The notes below the pieces were generated by a model. The model was not told the DNA's origin. It saw nothing but the letters and a program-made list of their open reading frames with translations, and ran no database searches. The position numbers were made by a program, and so were the translations under genes. From Natrialba aegyptia DSM 13077 (GTDB lineage: Archaea; Halobacteriota; Halobacteria; Halobacteriales; Natrialbaceae): a DNA stretch of 64,000 nucleotides. Each line of letters begins with the position of its first letter. The first letter of the stretch is position 1. The DNA is taken from NCBI RefSeq assembly GCF_000337535.1, contig NZ_AOIP01000032.1, positions 81,988 to 145,987 of the forward strand. Direction: 5' to 3'. Positions 8,953 to 17,328 of this stretch are shown here, one piece after another.

Positions 8953-9498
8953 ATGGTTCAGTGCGAGATGTGTGGCGCCGAGACGTCGTCTCCGAAGACC
9001 ATCAAGGTCGAGGGCGCGAAGTTAGACGTGTGCGCGGACTGTACCGACTTCGGAACCGAGGTCAAACAGCCCTCGAGTTCGAACACGTCCACCAAGTACT
9101 CGACCGGGTCGTCCTCGAGTTCAGGCGGCCAGTCCGGTGGGTCGGCCTCCAGTGGGACGAGTTCGTCGTCCTCGTCCTCGAGTTCACAGCGCCGGTCGGA
9201 CATGTTCGACGACATGGATGAACTCGCGCCGGATTACGACGATCTCGTTCGCTCGGCTCGCGAGGAGCAGGGCCTCAGCCAGTCTGATCTGGCGAACGAA
9301 CTCAACGAGAAGTCGAGTCTCATCCACAAGATCGAGCGGGGTGATACATTGCCGAGCGATCGCGTCCAGTCGAAACTCGAGCGCTTCCTCGACATCGATC
9401 TGAGCGCGGAGGGCGGGTCGAGCGAGGACTCCGAGTGGTCCGGTGGCTCTTCTTCGGGCAGTTACACGCTCGGGGATGTCGTCAAGCGGAAGGATTGA
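8953..9498 (+). CDS. Archaeal multiprotein bridging factor 1 homologue
   Basis: A 181-residue MBF1-type protein. It opens with a zinc ribbon (MVQCEMCGAE then CADC), has a Ser-rich flexible linker around residues 45-78, and a C-terminal Cro/C1-type HTH with SRSAREEQGLSQSDLA-like order (residues about 95-150: ARE, GLSQSDLANELNEK, IHKIERG). Archaeal MBF1 binds ribosomes and may influence translation or transcription rather than bridging TBP as in eukaryotes. I start at ATG 8953 because the zinc ribbon must be N-terminal; the frame is open further upstream but unlike the family. The linker is Ser-rich, encoded by TCG/AGT runs. Confidence 0.92.
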   Translation: MVQCEMCGAETSSPKTIKVEGAKLDVCADCTDFGTEVKQPSSSNTSTKYSTGSSSSSGGQSGGSASSGTSSSSSSSSSQRRSDMFDDMDELAPDYDDLVRSAREEQGLSQSDLANELNEKSSLIHKIERGDTLPSDRVQSKLERFLDIDLSAEGGSSEDSEWSGGSSSGSYTLGDVVKRKD

Positions 9499-9500
9499 GA

Positions 9501-9560
9501 GCGGATCGCGGATCAGGGATAATAGATAGCGGATCACGGGCCACGGATCACGGATCGCAG
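9501..9560. repeat. Short degenerate direct repeats of a GGATC-containing unit
   Basis: Directly after the MBF1 stop there are about five loose copies of GCGGATCRCGG-like sequence (GGATCGCGG, GGATCAGGG, GGATCACGG twice, GGATCGCAG). The unit is partly palindromic around GATC. No gene lies here; function unknown, possibly slippage noise. Confidence 0.6.
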
Positions 9561-9676
9561 CGAGAGCAGGACAGTGAGAGACCGAGTCGGTTACAGCCCG
9601 CCGTCTCCCGCGAGTATTGCCGCAAGTCGGTCGTCGACTCGCAAGCTATTTCTTTCGCGGGACGGGCCTCTCTGCT

Positions 9677-10321
9677 ATGTTCGTCCTCGTCAACCTGAAG
9701 ACGTATCCGTGTGATCCGGTCGCCGTTGCGGAGGCCGTCCGCGACGTAAACGAGACTACCGACGCTCGCTTGGCCGTTGCGCCCCAGGCGGCCCACCTCG
9801 AACGCGTCGCCGAGACCGGCGTCGAGACGTGGGCCCAGCACGTCGATCCGATCGACTACGGGAGCAACACGGGACACGCACTCGCCGAGTCCGTCGCCGA
9901 GGCGGGCGCGGTCGGGACGCTGATCAACCACTCCGAGCAGCGCATGAAACTCGCAGATATCGACGGCTCCGTTCAGGCAGCACGGCGGGCCGACCTGGAA
10001 ACCGTCGTCTGCGCGAACAATCCCGCCCAGATCGGTGCTGCAGCAGCACTCGGCCCCGACGCCGTCGCGGTCGAGCCCCCAGAACTCATCGGCACCGGCA
10101 CGCCGGTCAGTCAGGCCGATCCCGACGTCGTCGAGGACGCCGTCGACGCCGCGGCCGGCGTCGATTCCGAGGTATCCGTGCTCTGCGGTGCCGGCATCAG
10201 CACCGGCGACGACGTGGTCGCCGCGGGTGAACTCGGTGCCGAGGGCGTCCTGCTCGCAAGCGGCGTCGCGAAGGCTGACGATCCGACGGCGGCACTCGAA
10301 GCGCTCGTCGACCCACTCTAA
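9677..10321 (+). CDS. tpiA: Triosephosphate isomerase (archaeal type)
   Basis: Interconverts dihydroxyacetone phosphate and glyceraldehyde 3-phosphate. At 214 residues it is the short archaeal form, which lacks some helices of the ~250-residue bacterial enzyme. Visible are VLVNLKTY at the N-terminus with the substrate lysine, the catalytic histidine in LINHSEQRM (around residue 83), the catalytic glutamate region [12 protein letters not shown] (around residue 130), and the phosphate loop [13 protein letters not shown] start at MFVLVNLK because the family begins at this strand; the 20 upstream codons are not family-like. It stands alone between two spacers. Confidence 0.94.
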   Translation: MFVLVNLKTYPCDPVAVAEAVRDVNETTDARLAVAPQAAHLERVAETGVETWAQHVDPIDYGSNTGHALAESVAEAGAVGTLINHSEQRMKLADIDGSVQAARRADLETVVCANNPAQIGAAAALGPDAVAVEPPELIGTGTPVSQADPDVVEDAVDAAAGVDSEVSVLCGAGISTGDDVVAAGELGAEGVLLASGVAKADDPTAALEALVDPL

Positions 10322-10400
10322 CGCGACCCGACGCAAAGCCGACCCGACACAACGACTACCAGCCCGACGACTTTTCTCTCGCCGCGCCAATGGCTCACAT

Positions 10401-10811
10401 ATGACCGACCAGCGACCCGTCGGTGTCGCACTCGAGAACCGGCTCATGAGCCACGGCATCTACGTCACCGCGTTCGAAACGGCGGGAAGCGACGGAAACA
10501 CGACGGCCGAAACGGCGGATGCAGCTATCGACGATGGCACGCGAATCGAACTCGAATACGAAACCGTCTCGGAGACCCCCGGGATCACGAGCGACGAAGT
10601 TGGAGCCGTCCTCCGAACGTTGCTCGCGATCGCCGACGAACGCGAGTGGCAACCCGGTCGACTCGAGGTGACCTCGCTGACACCCGAGGGCGACCGCCGT
10701 GGCACCTGGCACGTAGAGCGCGAGTGGTTCGACCGCCTCTCGGCGGACCTCTCGCAGGTCGAGTTCTCCCAGCGCGTTCTCGAGACAATCACCCAGGAGG
10801 CCCTTGATTGA
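10401..10811 (+). CDS. Small conserved acidic protein, function unknown
   Basis: A 136-residue protein with no motif I can name. It begins MTDQRPVGVALENRLMSHGIY, has an acidic middle with an IELEYETVSETPGITSDEVG strand pattern, and an alpha/beta C-terminal half with a GTWHVEREWFDRL segment. Base composition and acidity match the neighbours. It looks like one of the many small haloarchaea-restricted cytoplasmic proteins. The ATG at 10401 is preceded by ACAT and is the only start that gives a reasonable N-terminus. No signal peptide or membrane segment is visible. Confidence 0.7.
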   Translation: MTDQRPVGVALENRLMSHGIYVTAFETAGSDGNTTAETADAAIDDGTRIELEYETVSETPGITSDEVGAVLRTLLAIADEREWQPGRLEVTSLTPEGDRRGTWHVEREWFDRLSADLSQVEFSQRVLETITQEALD

Positions 10812-10902
10812 TCCGAAATACTGACTATCAGGAACGAGTGAGAGTCAGCCCGAGTAGATACGTTAATAATGATTCACACACCAAGGTACCGACGACCGCT
10901 GT

Positions 10903-11502
10903 ATGTCCGGAGAACAGGTATTCGTCTCGCACGCTCCCGGTGACCTCGAGCTCGTCCAAGACCTGTTCTCGACGGTCAAGAACTTCCCGTTCGGCGTCCA
11001 CATCGCCTTAGAAGAGATCGAATCCGGCCGCTCGCGGGCGCGCCTCGAGGGGCGACTCGCCAACAGCGACGTGGTCGTTGCTGTGTTGACCGAGCGGGCG
11101 GCGACCAGCCAGTGGATCAATCAAGAGACCGGCTACGCGCTCGCAAAGGGCATTCCCGTCCTCCCGCTGTACGACAGCGAGGAGAATCGCGGCGGCTTCA
11201 TCACCGACGTCGAAGGAGTCGCGATCGACCGCGAGAATCCGTCGGTGACCATCTTCAACCTGCTCTGTCGGCTCCGCAGTGAACTCGCGCCGCTTGGCGC
11301 GCTCTCGGTCCCGAACTGGTACGTCCGATTCCCGTGTACGGTTTCGAACTGCAACCACCCGGTGACACTCGAGATCAAGCGCAGCCAGACGAAACTCTGG
11401 AAACTCCACCAACACGGCCAAACGCTCTCGACGACCTGTGCGAACTGCGGGTCGCAGTATTATTTCGATCCGGGAACGATCGGGTACCTCCGTCGGGAGT
11501 GA
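10903..11502 (+). CDS. TIR-domain protein with C-terminal zinc ribbon
   Basis: A 199-residue protein. Residues 1 to about 130 form a TIR-like Rossmann domain: VFVSHAPGD as first strand and box 1, DVVVAVLTERAATSQWINQE in the middle, and IPVLPLY as the later strand. Trp71 and Glu75 form the W-x3-E pattern that in NAD-cleaving TIR proteins carries the catalytic glutamate. The last third has four cysteines (145, 150, 179, 182; CTVSNC and CANC) that would bind zinc. TIR enzymes make NAD-derived signals in defence, and others act as scaffolds; which applies here is not shown. There is no adjacent effector gene, and the gene appears to be its own unit. A GTTAATAAT box lies about 40 nt upstream. Confidence 0.8.
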   Translation: MSGEQVFVSHAPGDLELVQDLFSTVKNFPFGVHIALEEIESGRSRARLEGRLANSDVVVAVLTERAATSQWINQETGYALAKGIPVLPLYDSEENRGGFITDVEGVAIDRENPSVTIFNLLCRLRSELAPLGALSVPNWYVRFPCTVSNCNHPVTLEIKRSQTKLWKLHQHGQTLSTTCANCGSQYYFDPGTIGYLRRE

Positions 11503-11605
11503 GCAAACCGAAGGGTTTGCGATGGTCGGCGAGTCCGCTACTCGAAGCGAGTGAAACGGCGGGAGAATCGGGACACCAATAGTGGTTCAGGTCCGATGAG
11601 CACGT

Positions 11606-12022
11606 ATGGATACCGCAGTTCGGGTTGATGATCAGGGAGTGACCGTCGACCGCGAGACAATCGCGATTGCAGTTGTCGATGTCATCCTGCTCACGGGACT
11701 GATCATGTTTGGGCAGTCTCACCACGGGTCACTCGGCGGCCCACTCGCAACGCTCGAACGCGTCGCGCCGTTTTTGATCGGCTGGTTTGCGATGGCGTTG
11801 CTGGCAGGTCTCTACACGAGAGTCGCGACTCGATCGCTCGTCGAGACGATTCGAATTACGGCACTGACGTGGATCGCAGCGGCGAACGTCGGGCTTGCGC
11901 TTCGTTCCTCGCCCTATTTCGAGGGTGGGTTCCACTGGACGTTCAGCTTCGTGATCACCGGCTTCGGACTGCTCGCACTGGTCAGCTGGCGGCTCGGGTA
12001 CGTCGCCATGCGCCGAAGCTGA
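11606..12022 (+). CDS. DUF3054 family membrane protein
   Basis: A 138-residue integral membrane protein with four hydrophobic segments at about residues 18-35, 50-68, 82-98 and 108-128. The start VDRETIAIAVVDVILLTGLIMFG and the WIAAANVGLALRS segment match the haloarchaeal/actinobacterial DUF3054 family as I know it. No function is established. It is not clearly linked to the TIR gene, which ends about 100 nt earlier. Confidence 0.8.
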   Translation: MDTAVRVDDQGVTVDRETIAIAVVDVILLTGLIMFGQSHHGSLGGPLATLERVAPFLIGWFAMALLAGLYTRVATRSLVETIRITALTWIAAANVGLALRSSPYFEGGFHWTFSFVITGFGLLALVSWRLGYVAMRRS

Positions 12023-12369
12023 GCTTCCCTTTGGCTCGCCTGCGCCGAGTTCTATCTCATGGATCGAACGATTGTACACAGCGATAGCGATGCATAAGAT
12101 ACGTGAGGTGGTTGTGCATCCGCCTTCAACAGTGACAGCTAAAAACATAGTTTCTGAGAGAGGAATGTGTGCTCGATATCCACCGCTACGGCGATTCTAC
12201 GACTAGTTATATCATACATATACTCATGTATTTAATGGTGGTGTTTGGTCTATAAGAAACTCATAAGTTATACAAACCCGACGTAGTGAATATGAATTAG
12301 AAACCAGTTCAATATCAAGCGATTATGGGAAACACTTATATACTTATTTCGCGTACTATAGAACAGATT
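12023..12369. other. AT-rich spacer
   Basis: This 347-nt gap is clearly richer in A and T than its surroundings, especially from 12200 on. I see no open frame with coding character and no RNA gene. Its right end holds a TATA box at 12336-12343 for the small membrane protein that follows. Confidence 0.6.
12336..12343 (+). promoter_or_regulatory. TATA box for the small membrane protein
   Basis: TTATATAC lies about 30 nt upstream of ATG 12370, so the transcript would be nearly leaderless and the earlier in-frame ATG at 12325 falls outside it. This decides the start. Confidence 0.6.
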
Positions 12370-12585
12370 ATGACTGGATACTACGACCTTGTTCTTGGCC
12401 TCATCCCAGTCGCATTGCTCGGGATCACTGCAGCCCTAACGGCCGTTGGCCTTTCGTTGATCGCTGCCGTTCCTATCGGTGCGTTCGCCGCGATGGCGAT
12501 CATCGGCCACGCAATGTTCATCAATACGCCTGCCGATGTTTCGGACGAAGCGAGATCCGCAAAGCCGCCGCTCAACGCGGACTAG
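12370..12585 (+). CDS. Small two-segment membrane protein
   Basis: A 71-residue protein of unknown role. Two long hydrophobic segments (about residues 5-28 and 33-52) are joined by a short loop, and the C-terminus is hydrophilic (EARSAKPPLNAD). Small haloarchaeal membrane proteins of this layout are common. The start is set by the TATA box at 12336. It lies in an AT-rich setting but its own codons are ordinary. Confidence 0.65.
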   Translation: MTGYYDLVLGLIPVALLGITAALTAVGLSLIAAVPIGAFAAMAIIGHAMFINTPADVSDEARSAKPPLNAD

Positions 12586-12720
12586 TCGTCTCTTTCCAGT
12601 CACCCTCGTTATAGCTTAGCCCGAGTTCGTCGTTGTCGGGGCTCTGTCCTCTCAAGTGAAGGTGCACGCTGGGTCGAAAACGATGCACTGCCGAGTGCGC
12701 GATGAGTCGTGCGTCGACCG

Positions 12721-14226
12721 CTATGGCGTTTGCGGTCGGATTTTGAATCCGTATCGCGTCACCCCTTCCTGGGTGTAGATGCGGCGGATCGTCGTCTCGA
12801 CGCGATCACCAACAGCGAAGGCATCGGGTGCAGCGTCGGTACCCATTGCAGGGACACTGACTGTGCGAAGCGTGGCTGTCTCCGCGTTCGTGTTTGCGTC
12901 TGCAGTTTCGTTTCTGTTGCCGTCTCCGTCTCCATTGCGGTCGTTTGCCGCTGCGTCGAGTGCAACGATCGCCGCTGCGTAGTCGCCGCTCCGGGATTGG
13001 TGTGGGGCGAACTCCGGTGGAGCGCCGCCCTGTGAAATCGTCGTGACGGCTTCGACGGTCCCCGTTCCGGCGAGTTCAACTGGCTCGGCGGCATCGAGTG
13101 TCCCGCAGTCATTACAGGCACCGGCCGGTGGGAACGAGAGCGCGCCACAGTCGGGACAGCGACCGGCTTCGAGGCGGTACCGCTGGGGGATCGAACGCTG
13201 CCAGGAGGGGACGCTGACGTACGCGCCGCCGCCCGATGGCGGGCCGGTCGTGACGACGCCGCGCTGGCGCAAGTACTCGGCGTACGAGAGGGTGGCGTCA
13301 CCGTCGAGGTCGATTCGCGCTGGCACGTCCCCGGCGGTCTCGAGCGCGAACGCGTCAGCCCCGGCTCCGCTGCCGTAGGAGACGGCGAGGATCGACTCGG
13401 TGCCGGCGGCGAGTGCAGCGGCGAGCGAGGCGGGGACGCTCGCGGCACCGAGGTCGCCGAGTTCGTGAACGGTCGCAGCGGCCCGGATAGCGTCGGTGTC
13501 GACGCCCGCTGCGCCGGCGGCGCGGTAGGGGAGTTTGCCGTCCGGTGCCTGGACCACCGCTACGTCGGGGTCGCGCTCGCGCTCGAGTTCGGCGACGGCA
13601 CCGCCGATCGTTTGGGTGAACGCCCGGCGATCGTACTGCGTGACGCCGAGTCCCTGCGTCTCGTCGTCCCCGGTGTTTCGGAAGCGCGTTCCGGGATAGG
13701 GTTGGGCGAACTCGGCGCGGTCGGTGATGTGGGCGGGGCCGTCGGGTTCGAGGACGAGCGCCGCGGCACCCGCGCCGGCGGCGTGGTCGAGTTCGCCGTC
13801 CGGGTGGCCCATCGGGGCGTCGGCGGTGACGACGAGGGCGGTCGCCTCGGCAGCGTTTGCGTCGATTGCGTCCATGCCGGCCGAGATCGCGCGCGTTCCG
13901 GCCCGCGTGCTGCCCGTGAAGACGTGGCGGGTGGCCGACTCGGAGACGGCGAGCATCGCGCCGAGACGGGCGGTCAGGTCCGCCTCGGCGACGGGCGGAG
14001 TCGAGGTGGCGAACGCGAGCCAGTCCACCTCGCCACCCGCGAGTTCGGCCGCCTCGAGTGCGCGGGTTGCGGCCTCGTAGCCCATTGTCAGGGCGTCCTC
14101 GTCGGCGGCGGGGACGGTCTTTTCGGAGATGCCGGCGGCCCGGAAGTGGCCCCAGGCCTCCTCGAAGGCCGCGGCGGAGATTCGGAATCGAGGGGTGTAC
14201 GCGCCGACGGCAGTGATGGCGGTCAT
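12721..14226 (-). CDS. HMG-CoA-synthase-like protein fused to DUF35 OB/zinc-ribbon domain
   Basis: A 501-residue fusion. Residues 1 to about 340 follow the thiolase-like fold of archaeal HMG-CoA synthase (GAYTPRFRI start, GYEAATRALEAA, TSTPPVAEADLTARL). Where archaeal HMG-CoA synthase has its nucleophilic cysteine (FAC-KAGT) this protein reads GSTRAGT, with Thr107, so classical condensation is unlikely. The rest is a DUF35 module: a rubredoxin-like ribbon (CPDCGALSF, CNDCGTL) and an OB-fold with GTGTVEAVTTI. In archaea DUF35 proteins can bridge thiolase and synthase. Its start overlaps the thiolase stop (ATGA), so the pair is translationally coupled. A non-catalytic partner of the thiolase is my inference. 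Confidence 0.82.
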   Translation of the reverse strand: MTAITAVGAYTPRFRISAAAFEEAWGHFRAAGISEKTVPAADEDALTMGYEAATRALEAAELAGGEVDWLAFATSTPPVAEADLTARLGAMLAVSESATRHVFTGSTRAGTRAISAGMDAIDANAAEATALVVTADAPMGHPDGELDHAAGAGAAALVLEPDGPAHITDRAEFAQPYPGTRFRNTGDDETQGLGVTQYDRRAFTQTIGGAVAELERERDPDVAVVQAPDGKLPYRAAGAAGVDTDAIRAAATVHELGDLGAASVPASLAAALAAGTESILAVSYGSGAGADAFALETAGDVPARIDLDGDATLSYAEYLRQRGVVTTGPPSGGGAYVSVPSWQRSIPQRYRLEAGRCPDCGALSFPPAGACNDCGTLDAAEPVELAGTGTVEAVTTISQGGAPPEFAPHQSRSGDYAAAIVALDAAANDRNGDGDGNRNETADANTNAETATLRTVSVPAMGTDAAPDAFAVGDRVETTIRRIYTQEGVTRYGFKIRPQTP

Positions 14227-15404
14227 CGGGCGCTCACCTCCTGTTGCCTCTCAAATACGTGAACGACCGCAGCACCGCCGCTGCCGCCGACGTTGTGCGT
14301 GAGTCCGCGCGTCGGGGTTTCGACCTGTCGCTCGCCGGCCTTTCCGGAGAGCTGTTTGAACGCCTCGACGACCTGTCCCGCACCGGTCGCGCCGATGGGG
14401 TGACCCTTGGACTTGAGGCCGCCGGAGGTGTTGACCGGGAGGTCGCCGCCGAGTTCGGTCGCGCCGGACTCGATGAGGTCGCCGGCCTCGCCGGGTTCGC
14501 AAAAGCCGAGATCCTCGTAGGCGAGCAGTTCGGCGATGGCGAAGCAGTCGTGGACCTCCGCGAAGTCGAGGTCGGCGGGATCGATGTCGGCCATCTCGTA
14601 GGCCGTCTCGGCGGCGCGCCGGCTCGCGGGGACGCCGGTGTAGGTGTCGCGCTGGAACAGTCCCACGCTGTCGCTGCCCGCGCCGACGCCGGCGACGCGG
14701 ATCGGATCGTCAGTGTAGTCGTCGACGACGTCCTCGCTGACGATCAGGGCGCAGGCCGCGCCGTCGGAGGTCGGACAGCAGTGATAGAGGTTGAGCGGGT
14801 CCGCGACGACCGGGGCGGACTGGGCGTCCTCGAGCGAACACTCGAATCCGAGCTGGGCGTGGGGATTCTTCGCGCCGTTCGCGTGGTTCTTGACGGCGAC
14901 CCGCGAGAGCTGTTCGCGGGTGGTGCCGTACTCGTTCATGTGGGCGCTTGCCATCTGGGCGTAGACGCCGGAAAAGGTGGTTCCCGAGAGGCGTTCCCAC
15001 TCGGTTTCGCCGGAGACGCCGAGCCAGTACTTCGTCGCGTCTGAACTCATGTCGGTCATGACCTCGAAGCCGCCCGCGAGGGCGACATCTGCCATGCCGG
15101 ATTTGACCGCCTGGACGGCCTGGCGGACGGCGAAGCCGCTCGCCGCACAGGCGTTTTCGACCCGCGTACAGGGAACGCCGTCGAGACCGACGTGTTCGGT
15201 TACGGCGGGCCCCGAGAGGCCGAGTTGCCGGCCGCCGACGCCGAGCGTACCGATGAAGGCCTCGTCGATTTCGTCCGCGTCGAACTCGTCCGGAACGCTG
15301 TCTACGGCCGCGTCGAACGCCGTTCGAAACAGTGAGCGGTAGCTCTCCTCGGGAAAGGCCCCGTAGGCCGACTGTCCCGCACCGACGAGATAGGCGTCTC
15401 GCAT
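14223..15404 (-). CDS. Thiolase (acetyl-CoA acetyltransferase family)
   Basis: A 393-residue thiolase. Cys86 in NACASG is the acyl-accepting nucleophile, and GHPIGATG near residue 345 supplies the catalytic histidine. The C-terminal NVGGSGGAAVVHVFE replaces the usual C-GG motif: the second catalytic cysteine of biosynthetic thiolases is not obvious, as in SCP2-type thiolases, so degradation or a special acyl-CoA is possible. The start MRDAYLVGAGQSAYG fits the family; upstream codons in frame do not. It forms a two-gene unit with the HMG-CoA-synthase-like/DUF35 fusion, overlapping it by 4 nt. Confidence 0.88.
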   Translation of the reverse strand: MRDAYLVGAGQSAYGAFPEESYRSLFRTAFDAAVDSVPDEFDADEIDEAFIGTLGVGGRQLGLSGPAVTEHVGLDGVPCTRVENACAASGFAVRQAVQAVKSGMADVALAGGFEVMTDMSSDATKYWLGVSGETEWERLSGTTFSGVYAQMASAHMNEYGTTREQLSRVAVKNHANGAKNPHAQLGFECSLEDAQSAPVVADPLNLYHCCPTSDGAACALIVSEDVVDDYTDDPIRVAGVGAGSDSVGLFQRDTYTGVPASRRAAETAYEMADIDPADLDFAEVHDCFAIAELLAYEDLGFCEPGEAGDLIESGATELGGDLPVNTSGGLKSKGHPIGATGAGQVVEAFKQLSGKAGERQVETPTRGLTHNVGGSGGAAVVHVFERQQEVSAR

Positions 15405-15666
15405 ACACGAAAACGGTCGTCCCGGTATGAAATAGATTTCGTCAACGGTTCGCACGCGCTGTATCGAGCCGTTGCTCATCTCGGCCCCGCACGTAGGCCG
15501 GGCGTTCTCGAGTCGGATCTGCCTACTCGAAGGCGGCATCTTCGTACGGTCTCCGTACCCGCAGGCGACGCCGGTCAACGGCGAGTTTCGCCGCGACGGC
15601 GTCGGAACGGTCCCCGTTACCGTCACTGGGTTCAAACCCCTGTTTCCCGTAGGACGAGTTCAGCCT

Positions 15667-16686
15667 ATGTCCCGTGCGGCCGACCTCGTTTCGGTGCTCG
15701 AGTCGACCTCGTCGCTCGCGATCGTCTGTCACGACAATCCGGACCCCGATTGTCTGGCCAGCGCTATCGCACTCGAGGCGATCGCCGAGGAGCACGACGT
15801 CGACGAGGTGACCATCACGTATGGCGGGGAAATTTCACACCAGCAGAACCGGGCGTTCGTCAATATGCTCGCCGTCGACGTGCAACCGATCGAGGAACTC
15901 GACGGCGATATTGACGAATTCACAACCATCGCGTTCGTCGATCACACCGTTCCGGGGAGCAACACGGCGCTTGACCCGGACATCGAACCCGACATCATCG
16001 TCGACCACCACCCCGGCGAGGCGGTCGAAGCGCCCTTCGTCGACGTGCGAACCGAATACGGCGCGACGGCCACGATCTTCGTCGAATACCTCGACAGCCT
16101 CGATATCGATCTGACCAACCGCCTCGCCTCGGCGCTGCTCTTTGCGGTCCACCGCGAACGCCTCGACTTCGTCCGCGACCCGACCCGCCGCGAGTACGAG
16201 GCCGCACTCACCGTCTATCCCGACGCTGAACTCGACGTGCTCGAACAGCTCTACGGTAGCGCGTTCTCGCCGGGGACGCTCGACGCGATCGGTCGAGCGA
16301 TTGCGACCCGGGATCGCCGTGGCTCCTCGATGATCGCCAGCGTCGGCAAAACCGGCGAGACCGATGCGCTGCCCCAGGCGGCGGACTACCTCCTCAACCT
16401 GGAGGGCGTCGACACCGTCCTCGTCTACGGCATCGTCGGCGACGCGATTCGGATCAGCGGCCGGTCGATCGACCCGCGGATCAACATGGGCGAGACGCTC
16501 ACCGAGGGCTTCGGTGAACTCGGGTCGGTCGGCGGGCATCACGACATGGCCGGCGGCCACATCGGACTCGGTATCTTTGCCGACGAGCAGGGCGACGCGA
16601 ACGAACTCCTCGCGTTCGTCAGCGGACGGATCGCCCAGCGGTTCTTCGACGCGTTGAACCTGGACGAGTCGTCACCATCGACGTGA
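15667..16686 (+). CDS. DHH-family phosphoesterase (NrnA/RecJ-like)
   Basis: A 339-residue cytoplasmic phosphoesterase. The DHH domain shows CHDNPDPDCLASA near residue 20, FVDHTVPGS, and VDHHPGE at about residue 112, all metal-binding motifs. The C-terminal DHHA1 domain has GSVGGHHDMAGGHIG near residue 290, the substrate-binding GGHxxAGG motif. This layout matches nanoRNase/pAp-phosphatase (NrnA) or archaeal RecJ-like exonucleases; it could degrade oligonucleotides, pAp or cyclic dinucleotides. The DALPQAADYLL linker is typical. Start MSRAADLVSVLE is chosen because the upstream in-frame codons are unlike the family. Confidence 0.87.
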   Translation: MSRAADLVSVLESTSSLAIVCHDNPDPDCLASAIALEAIAEEHDVDEVTITYGGEISHQQNRAFVNMLAVDVQPIEELDGDIDEFTTIAFVDHTVPGSNTALDPDIEPDIIVDHHPGEAVEAPFVDVRTEYGATATIFVEYLDSLDIDLTNRLASALLFAVHRERLDFVRDPTRREYEAALTVYPDAELDVLEQLYGSAFSPGTLDAIGRAIATRDRRGSSMIASVGKTGETDALPQAADYLLNLEGVDTVLVYGIVGDAIRISGRSIDPRINMGETLTEGFGELGSVGGHHDMAGGHIGLGIFADEQGDANELLAFVSGRIAQRFFDALNLDESSPST

Positions 16687-16691
16687 TCGAT

Positions 16692-17174
16692 TCACTGGAT
16701 GTCGATCTGGTGTGACTCACTGTCCGGGTCGCGTTTGGGAAGTTCTACCGTCAGGATACCGTTGTTGACCGTCGCATCGGCGTTCTCGGCGTCGACCGGT
16801 TCCGGAACCGATACCTGTCGACTGAACGACTGAACCTCGCGCTCGCGGCGAATGTAGACATCGCCGCCCTCGTCTCCCTCATCACTCTCCTCGTCTTCCG
16901 TCGCCCGCTTTCGTTCTCCTTGAATGGACAGCGTCTTTCCCGAGAGGCGGATGTCGAGGTCATCGGTCTCGTAGCCGGGCACGTCGACGGTGACAACGAA
17001 CGCATCACCCTCGTCGGTCATGTCGAGGCTCGTCGCTGAGCTCCCCATCGAGAGGTCGAACCGGCTTCGATCCTCCATCCCCGACTCCCACGAGCGTGCG
17101 GCCGTCTCGAGCTGGCGATTGAGTCTGTCGAGCAGTTCATCGATGCCATCGAAGGGACTTGGTCTGTCTGCCAT
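16692..17174 (-). CDS. Hsp20-family small heat shock protein
   Basis: A 160-residue chaperone that holds unfolding proteins. The alpha-crystallin domain runs from about residue 55 to 150: FVVTVDVPGYETDDLDIRL, LSIQGERK, an acidic loop (EDEESDEGDEGGD) characteristic of haloarchaeal members, REREVQSFSRQVSVPEP, and the closing VNNGILTVELPK (A-x-x-x-N-G-L motif form). The C-terminal I-x-I (QIDIQ) needed for oligomer contacts is present. The upstream region lies between it and the divergent DJ-1 gene, so the two could share stress control, but no operator is visible. Confidence 0.93.
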   Translation of the reverse strand: MADRPSPFDGIDELLDRLNRQLETAARSWESGMEDRSRFDLSMGSSATSLDMTDEGDAFVVTVDVPGYETDDLDIRLSGKTLSIQGERKRATEDEESDEGDEGGDVYIRREREVQSFSRQVSVPEPVDAENADATVNNGILTVELPKRDPDSESHQIDIQ

Positions 17175-17328
17175 AGTCGCATTCAGCTACGTTCTCAGCG
17201 GCGAAAAAGGCCACTTCAGGATCGATTGAGGGTTTCGTATGCGAACATGTGTCATAGAGGTTGTGTCGGTACCGGCAGTATCATTGGCAGGGACGGAGGT
17301 TTTGAGTCTGCCGACCCTACCGCGATCG

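Noticed and set aside
15620-15650. GGGTTCAAACCC, resembling a tRNA T-arm
   Set aside because: The stem does not pair over five bases and no acceptor or anticodon arm can be built around it.
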